DNA of 11,296 bases, from assembly GCA_945878385.1 (NCBI GenBank), contig CAMCTE010000076.1, forward strand, positions 1 through 11,296. Direction: 5' to 3'. Positions 1-5,843 of this stretch are shown one piece after another. The translations under genes were made by a program, and so were the position numbers. The stretch is from Azohydromonas lata NBRC 102462 (GTDB taxonomy: Bacteria > Pseudomonadota > Gammaproteobacteria > Burkholderiales > Burkholderiaceae_C). The first letter of the stretch is position 1. Each line of letters opens with the position of its first letter. The notes below the pieces were generated by a model, which worked only from the letters and a program-made list of their open reading frames with translations, was not told the DNA's origin and made no database searches.

Positions 1-1864
1 CATGCTCATCCAATTCGGCCCTCCCGGTGCGTCGGCCCACCTGAATCACCTCGGGCACTTGGCCGATCAGGGTCTCGGCCACCGCACCCACGCGGTTGGC
101 TTCGGCCAGCGAGGTTCCCGGCTGAAGGATCAGGCCCAGCACCAGTGACCCCTCATTGAAGGTGGGCAGAAAGGCACGCGGGAAGAACGGGACCGTGGCC
201 GCTGCAGCCACCACCGCGGCGGTTGCCAGGCCCAACAGCAGTTGACTTTTGCTGAATGACCACATCAGCAGGCGCCGGTCTTGCCGCTTGAGCCACAGCA
301 CCAGCGGGCTGTCGCCGTGATCCAGCCGCTTCATGCGAGGCAGCAACAAGGCGCACAACACCGGGGTTACCGTCATCGACACCAGCATCGACGCCCCAAT
401 CGAGACGATGTAGGCCATGCCCAAAGGCGTAAACAGTCGTCCCTCGATGCCAGGCAGTGCAAACAGCGGAATGAACACCAGCACCACAATGGCCGTGGCG
501 TACACGATGCCCGAGCGCACCTCCACACTGGCCCGGCGCACCACTTCCAGAACGGGCAGGGGCTGGGCGGCGTTTCGGTTGTCCTTCAAGCGCCGCAGAA
601 TATTTTCGACATCCACCACCGCATCGTCCACCAGTTCGCCGATGGCGATGGCCAAGCCGCCAAGCGTCATGACGTTGATCGACTGGCCCAGCACCTGAAA
701 AACGAGAGCCGTCACGGCCAACGACAGGGGAATGGCGACCAATGAAATCAGCGTGGTTCGGGCGGAAAGCAAAAAGGCGAACAGAACAATGGCCACCATG
801 ATGGCGCCATCCCGCAAGGCCTCGGCCACATTGCCGATCGAGGCCTGGATGAAGTCGGCTTGCCTGAACAGCACCTGTGGTTCAGACAAGCCCTTGGGCA
901 GCCCTTGCTTGAGTTCACCCAGCGCAGTTTCGATTTGCCTTGTCAGCTTGACCGTGTCGGCTTGGGGTTGCTTCTGCACGCTGAGCACCACGGCGGGGAG
1001 GCCGTTGTACCCCGCGTCTCCGCGCTTGAGGCCAGGCGCAAAACCGACCGTGGCCACCTGTTCCAGGCGAATGGGGCGGCCTTCCTTCCAGGCCACCGCC
1101 ATGCCGGCCAAATCTTCGGCCTGTCGGGTGCGACCCAGGTGGCGGATCAGGTACTCGCGGCTGTTGAGGTCAATGAATCCGCCACCGGCGTTGCCGGCAA
1201 AGCCCTTGAGCGCCTGCTCAACCTGGCTCAGGCTGACGCCGAACTGCGCCATGCGCGCGGTGTCGGGCGACACCCTCAGGGTTCTGACTTCGCCGCCAAT
1301 CGGGACCACCTGGGACACGCCCGCTATCGACAACAGGCGAGGCCGCAGCACGAAGTCTGCATATTCGCGCGCCTGCATCGCCTGCAGCGTGGGAGCAGTG
1401 CCTCCAGGCTCTGCGGCAGCCACTTTCAGGGGCAGTGCCACCAACATGATCTCGCCCATGATCGAAGACACCGGTCCCATGACGGGCGTGATGTCGCCGG
1501 GCATCTGCTGCCGCGCAAGCGCCAGGCGCTCGGCCACCAATTGGCGGTTGCGGTAGATGTCCGTACCCCATTCGAACTCGGCATAGACGATCGAAAGACC
1601 CACGCCCGATGTGCTTCGCACCCGACTGACGCCGGGCATGCCGTTGAGCGCGGTCTCCAGCGGGAAGGTCACCAACTGCTCGACCTCCTCGGGCGCCATT
1701 CCACCGGCCTCCGCCAGCACCGTCACCAGGGGTTTGTTGAGGTCGGGAAAGACATCGACCGGCGCACGCCACGCCGTCAGGGCGCCGTACGCCATCATCA
1801 GCGCGGCCAGCGCCAGGACGAACAGCCGATTGCGCAGGCTTGATTGAACGATCCAATTGAACAT
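1..1864 (-). CDS. czcA: Heavy-metal efflux RND pump (CzcA/CusA family), 3' part missing
   Basis: Inner-membrane RND transporter that, by family, uses the proton gradient to drive metal cations out through the adaptor and outer-membrane channel. The window holds the first 621 codons of a family usually about 1,030-1,050 residues long; the C-terminal half lies beyond base 1. The N-terminus (MFNWIVQSSLRNRLFVLAL) is the first membrane helix, followed by the APVDVFPDLNKP and GMAPEEVEQLVTFPLE segments typical of heavy-metal RND pumps. The porter domain follows, then helices from about residue 345. The intramembrane motif GELVDDAVVDVEN lies near residues 409-421, with paired Asp at about 413-414; it differs from the DFG..DGA form of classical CzcA. 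The start is set by ATG with GGGAG nine bases upstream (1874-1878), 16 bases after the adaptor's stop. It is the last visible gene of the efflux operon. Family is certain; the metal is not. Confidence 0.95.
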   Translation of the reverse strand, partial: MFNWIVQSSLRNRLFVLALAALMMAYGALTAWRAPVDVFPDLNKPLVTVLAEAGGMAPEEVEQLVTFPLETALNGMPGVSRVRSTSGVGLSIVYAEFEWGTDIYRNRQLVAERLALARQQMPGDITPVMGPVSSIMGEIMLVALPLKVAAAEPGGTAPTLQAMQAREYADFVLRPRLLSIAGVSQVVPIGGEVRTLRVSPDTARMAQFGVSLSQVEQALKGFAGNAGGGFIDLNSREYLIRHLGRTRQAEDLAGMAVAWKEGRPIRLEQVATVGFAPGLKRGDAGYNGLPAVVLSVQKQPQADTVKLTRQIETALGELKQGLPKGLSEPQVLFRQADFIQASIGNVAEALRDGAIMVAIVLFAFLLSARTTLISLVAIPLSLAVTALVFQVLGQSINVMTLGGLAIAIGELVDDAVVDVENILRRLKDNRNAAQPLPVLEVVRRASVEVRSGIVYATAIVVLVFIPLFALPGIEGRLFTPLGMAYIVSIGASMLVSMTVTPVLCALLLPRMKRLDHGDSPLVLWLKRQDRRLLMWSFSKSQLLLGLATAAVVAAAATVPFFPRAFLPTFNEGSLVLGLILQPGTSLAEANRVGAVAETLIGQVPEVIQVGRRTGRAELDEH

Positions 1865-1880
1865 GGCGATCAGCTCCCGC

Positions 1881-3692
1881 TCAGCGGATCTGCGCAATCA
1901 GCGGTGCACCCTGCACCACCACGCGGTTGTCGGGCGAAAGCCCTTGAGTCACCACCACCGTTCGAGCATCCAGGAAGCGATATTGGATCGGCTGAGGAAT
2001 GAACCGCTCAGGCCCCGATTTGATCCACACGCTGGGTTCGTTGGACGGCGTTCTGACAACCGCCTGGGCTGGCAGCACGATGCCTTTGATGCGTTGGCGA
2101 GTTTGGGCCAACACCGTCACGGGTTGTCCGACTGCCAGGGGCAGGGTCGTTTGGCTCTTTTGGGGCCTGGCGGAAAAAGTCAGTGGCAATACACCATCGC
2201 GCAACATCCGCGCGGCGCCGATCAGGTTCAACTGTACGCCTTCAATTCCTTGCAGGGTGGCGGTGGATACATGATCCGACAGTGTGGCGTCGGCGGTGGT
2301 GGCTTCCACCAGAACCCGACGCGGGTCCACCACTTCGAACACGATGTCGCGAGCCTCAAGCACCTGTCCCAGAACCGCATCGACGCGCGCCACCACGCCG
2401 TCCGCCGGTGAGCTCAACACTTCCCGCGCATTCAAACTTTGTGCGATGCGTGCCTCCCTCTCTTTGAGACTGGCGGCCTCTTCTCGAGCACCCTCGATGT
2501 CTTTACGAGGCACCGTGCCTTCCAGCGAATCCAGACGAATGACGCGCTGTTCGGCCAACTTGCGCTGTGCTTGCAGGTCGACCAACTGAGCTTGCTGTGC
2601 GCCCAGGGCATAGGGCTCGGCGTGGTGCCGCACATAGGCCAATACCTCGCCCTTGGACACGCGCTGACCGGCCACCGGCAAGCCCTTGGGGCCAGCCTCC
2701 AGCTTGCCCCCGTGAACCGCCTGCACCCGTCCTCCCGCATTGGGGTCCATGATGACCCGACCAGGCAATTCCGTGGTCATGGCAGCCTCGCTCTCTGGTG
2801 CCAGCACGGTGCGGATGGCCATACGCCGCTGGGCAATTTTGGGCACATTCACACTGCCGTCCGGCAACCGGGCCAGTGCAGAACCCGATGGTGGCCCGGC
2901 CGGTGCGTCCAAGTGCTCGCCGTTTGGACCATGCGCGCCTGGCGCTGCAAGCGCCGCGGAGTGCCAGGAAGCCAGTGTGATGAAGCCCAAGAACGAGACA
3001 GGCAATAGTGCGAGCATGACGACGCTATTGGCGCGGCCAGGACCACCGAGGTGGCTTGGGCTGCGTACTCGACGCCAAAGCAGGAAGGCCCCGACGACAC
3101 CCAACAAGATCGCCAGTGCGATCAACACCATCTCCCAGGTGTGCGCGTGGTCGTGGTCATGGCCGTGGGCTGCGGAGTCCGCTGCATTCACCAGGACGCC
3201 GTCAAGCAAATCGCTGGCATTACTTGCCACGATCGTAAAAACCAGCGCATGCTCCCCGGGCTTTTTCAGGAGGGCCAGGAGCTTCTCGTCATCCAGCGCA
3301 TAGTCGCCCAAGTCGCCATGAAAAGTTGCCTTGGCCTTGATGCCGGCGCTTTCGACTTCGACCTCGGCGCCCAGCAAGGGCTCGTTGGTGTCAAAGCGGT
3401 CGATCATGATGGACAGCTCGCCCTCGTGCAGCTCGGCCACGAGTTCAAACACATCCGACTGCGCCGTGACGCGTGGTCGTTGGGCTGTCGACCCTGCCGT
3501 TGGGGGCGCATCCAGATGTTCACCATTGGGGCCATGGGCACCTGGGGCTGCAATGGCCGTGGGCATGTGCAGGCTCAGAACGGTAAAGGCCGCGATCAGC
3601 ATGGGCATCATCAGTGCCAAGGCCGTCTTCAATCCTGAATGGAGGAGTGGTGATCCGCCGCGCAGGGACTCGTTGTGCATGTTCGTATTCAT
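1881..3692 (-). CDS. czcB: CzcB-type periplasmic adaptor (membrane fusion protein) with extra N-terminal exported module
   Basis: Adaptor linking the RND pump to the outer-membrane channel. At 603 residues it is longer than usual adaptors (about 350-520). Residues 22-48 form a signal-like helix ending AIAA; residues 75-170 form a predicted beta-rich domain; HGHDHDHAH (176-184) is a His/Asp cluster; a membrane helix spans about 186-206 and a second signal-like helix 223-250 ends AALAA. The adaptor proper begins near residue 280: a lipoyl/barrel-sandwich part (GRVIMDPNAGGRVQAVHGGK, 311-330), a coiled coil (about 365-420), the second lipoyl half (SSPADGVVARVD) and the beta-barrel and proximal domains to 603. 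The motif APGAHGPNGEHLDAP occurs twice (49-63 and 250-264), each directly after a signal-like helix. It starts in an ATGA overlap with czcC, which suggests translational coupling. A fusion of two exported proteins is inferred. Metal binding by the His motifs is likely but unproven. Confidence 0.93.
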   Translation of the reverse strand: MNTNMHNESLRGGSPLLHSGLKTALALMMPMLIAAFTVLSLHMPTAIAAPGAHGPNGEHLDAPPTAGSTAQRPRVTAQSDVFELVAELHEGELSIMIDRFDTNEPLLGAEVEVESAGIKAKATFHGDLGDYALDDEKLLALLKKPGEHALVFTIVASNASDLLDGVLVNAADSAAHGHDHDHAHTWEMVLIALAILLGVVGAFLLWRRVRSPSHLGGPGRANSVVMLALLPVSFLGFITLASWHSAALAAPGAHGPNGEHLDAPAGPPSGSALARLPDGSVNVPKIAQRRMAIRTVLAPESEAAMTTELPGRVIMDPNAGGRVQAVHGGKLEAGPKGLPVAGQRVSKGEVLAYVRHHAEPYALGAQQAQLVDLQAQRKLAEQRVIRLDSLEGTVPRKDIEGAREEAASLKEREARIAQSLNAREVLSSPADGVVARVDAVLGQVLEARDIVFEVVDPRRVLVEATTADATLSDHVSTATLQGIEGVQLNLIGAARMLRDGVLPLTFSARPQKSQTTLPLAVGQPVTVLAQTRQRIKGIVLPAQAVVRTPSNEPSVWIKSGPERFIPQPIQYRFLDARTVVVTQGLSPDNRVVVQGAPLIAQIR

Positions 3693-5125
3693 GGCAGGAT
3701 TCCAAGAGATTGTTCAAGGCGCGCGCGGGCCAGGCCCCAGGCGGCGCGCTGACGCGCCATTGCCGCCTCAGCGGCCGTGGCCTCAGCCAAGGTGTTCAGC
3801 AACTCTGGCAGCGCCGTTTCGCCGGCGCGAAAAGATCGTTCGATCAACTGCGCCCGTTCGCGAAGCAGGGCGGCGCGCTGTTTCAGCGCCTCGAATTGGC
3901 CCAGTGCAGCGGCCAGGGCTTCACGGGCCATGGCACTCTCGCTGGCCAGGCGTTCTTCCAACAGCTGTTCCTCGGCTCTTGCAATTTCCCGCGCGGCTTG
4001 GGCCGCTGCCAGCCTAGGAAGATTGCGGCTTTGTGGCCCAAAGGGCACCCGCAAGCCGATGGCCACGCTGTGAGGCGCAGAAGCCTGCCTGGCGCTGCTG
4101 TCCTGCCGCACGCCCAAAGACAATTCCGGTGCATCCGCTTTGGACAGTTGAACCAGTTGCGCTTCCCGCTCAGCCAGCTCACGATTGGATCGGGCCAGGG
4201 CGATCTCGGGATGGCTGCGTTCGCTCGGCGCACTCGGTATCGGTGCCCATGCACTGGGTTCCGAGATCACCAAGGGCCGATTCGACAAGCCGGTCACAAC
4301 GATCCATCGGACCCGTACCTCGCGCAACCGCTGCATGATCTCAGCGTGCTTGGCTTGAGCAGCCCACCATTCGGCGCGTGCGGCCAAGCCGTCAGCCCGC
4401 GCCAGGTCTCCGGCCCGCACGCGCCGTTCAACATCGTCGGCCAATATGGCCAGGGCGCTTGACTGCGCTTGGGCGGAGTCGGCTTCCGCCTGTGTCTGCT
4501 CCCACTCCCCAACCAGCTCCCGCAGCTGTCCGGCTAGCCGCCATCTCTGCACCGCTTCAAATGCCGCGGCCTGGGTTACGGCGGTTTCTGTGCGCTGCGC
4601 TTGCGCACTCCGCTGCCCCGGCCACCACAGCGGAAAGGCCAGCCCCAACTCTGTCTCGCGCGCGCCCACAGGCGAGGTTCGATCGTCCCTTCGGCTGATT
4701 TCCAGCGCGGGCGGTGCAGACCAGGGAACTGCCGTCGTGGCCCTTTCGGCAACGGCCCGCTCCCGCTGCCCAGCGGCGTCCTTGGCAGCCACAGACCGTT
4801 GCCACGCGGCCTGCAAAGCCGCTTGCAAGGTGACGGGGGCTGGGCCTGCAGCGGGCTCCGCGGCCGGATTTGCGGCCGGATTTGCGGCCGAATTTGCGGC
4901 CCATTGCCGAGCCTGTTCCCCAGCCGGTTCCCCTGCCTGTTGCGCGGACGCTGCGTGGGCGGGCGCGCTGGCCATTGATGCTGTCAGTACGAGCGTCGTG
5001 AACGACAGGGCGCTTCGCGCCATGAGGTGAAGCCGCAGACGCGTGCGTCGGCTTTGACAGTCGCGGTGCCGACTGTCCTTAGCATATGAAATCTTCACGA
5101 TGATGGATTGATCAGGGTGCCGCAT
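3689..5125 (-). CDS. czcC: CzcC-type outer-membrane efflux channel (TolC family)
   Basis: Outer-membrane factor of the tripartite metal pump. The 478-residue frame has a signal peptide only at residues 35-58 (MARSALSFTTLVLTASMASAPAHA), then an Ala/Pro-rich linker with AANP-type repeats (77-95). Two helical OEP repeats follow, with TELGLAFPLWWPGQRSAQ (158-175), SLGVRQDSSARQ (336-347) and a C-terminal FRAGETALPELLNTLAEA segment (432-449) typical of CzcC-like channels. No lipobox cysteine is seen. The start is debatable. ATG at 5125 has a perfect AGGAGG eight bases upstream, whereas ATG at 5023 places the signal peptide at the N-terminus but has no Shine-Dalgarno. I give the longer frame; mature protein is the same either way. 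The stop overlaps the adaptor start by 4 nt. Function is confident at family level. Confidence 0.92.
   Translation of the reverse strand: MRHPDQSIIVKISYAKDSRHRDCQSRRTRLRLHLMARSALSFTTLVLTASMASAPAHAASAQQAGEPAGEQARQWAANSAANPAANPAAEPAAGPAPVTLQAALQAAWQRSVAAKDAAGQRERAVAERATTAVPWSAPPALEISRRDDRTSPVGARETELGLAFPLWWPGQRSAQAQRTETAVTQAAAFEAVQRWRLAGQLRELVGEWEQTQAEADSAQAQSSALAILADDVERRVRAGDLARADGLAARAEWWAAQAKHAEIMQRLREVRVRWIVVTGLSNRPLVISEPSAWAPIPSAPSERSHPEIALARSNRELAEREAQLVQLSKADAPELSLGVRQDSSARQASAPHSVAIGLRVPFGPQSRNLPRLAAAQAAREIARAEEQLLEERLASESAMAREALAAALGQFEALKQRAALLRERAQLIERSFRAGETALPELLNTLAEATAAEAAMARQRAAWGLARARLEQSLGILP
4860..4903. repeat. 12-bp in-frame tandem repeat within czcC
   Basis: Three head-to-tail copies of a 12-base unit (GCGGCCGGATTT, the third copy with GAATTT) end at 4895 and are followed by a truncated fourth GCGGCC. 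Being a multiple of three, the unit adds or removes four residues (read AANP/AANS on the minus strand) in the linker just after the czcC signal peptide, without breaking the frame. Such short arrays can change copy number by slippage. Confidence 0.75.
5056..5077. repeat. Perfect 8-bp inverted repeat near the start of czcC
   Basis: GACAGTCG (5056-5063) and CGACTGTC (5070-5077) are exact reverse complements separated by six bases. The element lies between the two possible czcC start codons (5125 and 5023). It could be an mRNA hairpin in the early coding region or a protein-binding palindrome; the sequence alone does not decide. Confidence 0.55.
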
Positions 5126-5133
5126 GCGGCGAA

Positions 5134-5139
5134 CCTCCT
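5134..5139 (-). promoter_or_regulatory. Shine-Dalgarno AGGAGG of czcC
   Basis: The minus strand reads AGGAGG, then eight bases, then ATG at 5125. It is the strongest ribosome-binding site I found in the window and is the main reason to prefer the upstream czcC start. It directly touches the 3' arm of the hairpin at 5140-5163. Confidence 0.75.
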
Positions 5140-5163
5140 GGACTCAAGCAAGTGCTCAAGTCC
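5140..5163 (-). promoter_or_regulatory. Intercistronic mRNA hairpin abutting the czcC ribosome-binding site
   Basis: In minus-strand RNA the arms GGACUUGAGC and GCUUGAGUCC form a continuous 10-bp stem closed by an ACUU loop; two of the pairs are G-U wobbles. On the plus strand those two positions become C-A mismatches, so full pairing exists only in the efflux operon's transcript. It sits in the 89-base gap between czcI and czcC, with no base between it and AGGAGG. Possible roles are tuning of czcC translation, transcript processing or protection of the downstream message. An operator palindrome in DNA is the alternative. Confidence 0.55.
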
Positions 5164-5214
5164 GGGCGCACGATCAGATCACGCGCGGCTGTGTGGCCGC
5201 AGCGCTTCAGGCCG

Positions 5215-5565
5215 TCAGATCAACCGGGGAGGCCGCAGTGGGCCTTCGAGGTGCGGGGCTGGCAAGCCCGAGCGCACATAAGAAGGCGCGCTCATCTGCG
5301 CGCCTTGTACCTGCGTGTGGACGACCGACTGGGGCAGGGCCACAGGGTTGCTCAGATGATCACACATCACATGGTGTATGGATTCGGCTGAGTCATCCAG
5401 GTGCCAAGATCCGTCATCGTGGTGATGGTGGCCTTCTGCCTCCCAGTGCAAGACACTGTGCACCCACTCGGCGGAGTTTGGTGTGGCAGCGTCCACCTGG
5501 GCTGTGGCCATGGACTGCCAAAGCATCGAAAAAGCCATCAGGAGAGGGACGAACCACTTCCGCAT
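5215..5565 (-). CDS. czcI: CzcI-like small exported His-rich protein
   Basis: First gene of the efflux operon: 116 residues with a signal peptide (about 1-22, ending ATA), then a His-rich body including HWEAEGHHHHDDGSWHLDD (40-58), HH at 64-65, one cysteine (C68) and H70. It ends in a Pro-rich tail, PAPHLEGPLRPPRLI. The size, signal peptide, His-rich centre and GP-RP-R tail match CzcI, the small periplasmic protein encoded at the head of czcICBA in Cupriavidus, whose role is thought to be regulatory or metal-sensing. The start codon has only a weak upstream GGTAA. The 89 bases to czcC hold no promoter I can defend, so co-transcription is likely. Family assignment is by resemblance; direct periplasmic metal binding is inferred from the His clusters. 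Confidence 0.78.
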   Translation of the reverse strand: MRKWFVPLLMAFSMLWQSMATAQVDAATPNSAEWVHSVLHWEAEGHHHHDDGSWHLDDSAESIHHVMCDHLSNPVALPQSVVHTQVQGAQMSAPSYVRSGLPAPHLEGPLRPPRLI

Positions 5566-5843
5566 TTATTGATGTTACCACACGCCCAATCCCCGCATCA
5601 CAGGGCCGGCATCTCCGGCGGCCATGGTTGTGTCAGACTGGAAGAACGGGAGCCACACCGCCGCGCAGCTCGGCGACTAGCAGCAGACCCCTGCGGTGTT
5701 CGTGCTGATGATCGTTCGCACGTCGTATTGGGGTAAATCGGGAGGGCGAGGGGCCTTGCGATGTCTTGGTCAACCGAGCGGGCAAAAAGTACCATCATCC
5801 CAAGAGTCTGAATCATGGTCCCCAACAGCGAGCCGATGGAACG
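5566..5843. other. Divergent spacer between the efflux operon and the orphan gene
   Basis: These 278 bases must hold the promoters for both the leftward efflux operon and the rightward orphan gene, but I see no convincing -35/-10 pair in either direction. A short GCCGG(N5)CCGGC inverted repeat lies around 5606-5620. At the right end, two very short frames run in series: ATG at 5761, with GAGGGG seven bases upstream, to a stop at 5811, then ATG at 5815 to a stop at 5871. No transposase remnant is recognised. Confidence 0.5.

Noticed and set aside
860..1843. A 327-codon plus-strand frame opposite the RND pump gene
   Set aside because: It is antisense to a clear pump gene, with the same compositional bias and no motif.
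5054..5080. Plus-strand TTGACA resembling a -35 box
   Set aside because: No matching -10 box at proper spacing and no plus-strand gene follows closely; TTGACA is partly one arm of the 8-bp inverted repeat.
5124..5708. A 194-codon plus-strand frame opposite the CzcI-like gene
   Set aside because: The opposite strand has a coherent signal peptide and His-rich CzcI layout, while this frame has no domain.
5598..5825. A 75-codon minus-strand frame in the divergent spacer, considered as a small gene or transposase remnant
   Set aside because: It is Ser/Arg-rich, has no recognised motif and no good ribosome-binding site, and overlaps the likely promoter region.
5766..5843. TTG at 5766 as start of the orphan gene
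   Set aside because: A rare start with no well-spaced ribosome site, adding 26 residues without recognisable features; ATG 5844 is preferred, though not proven.
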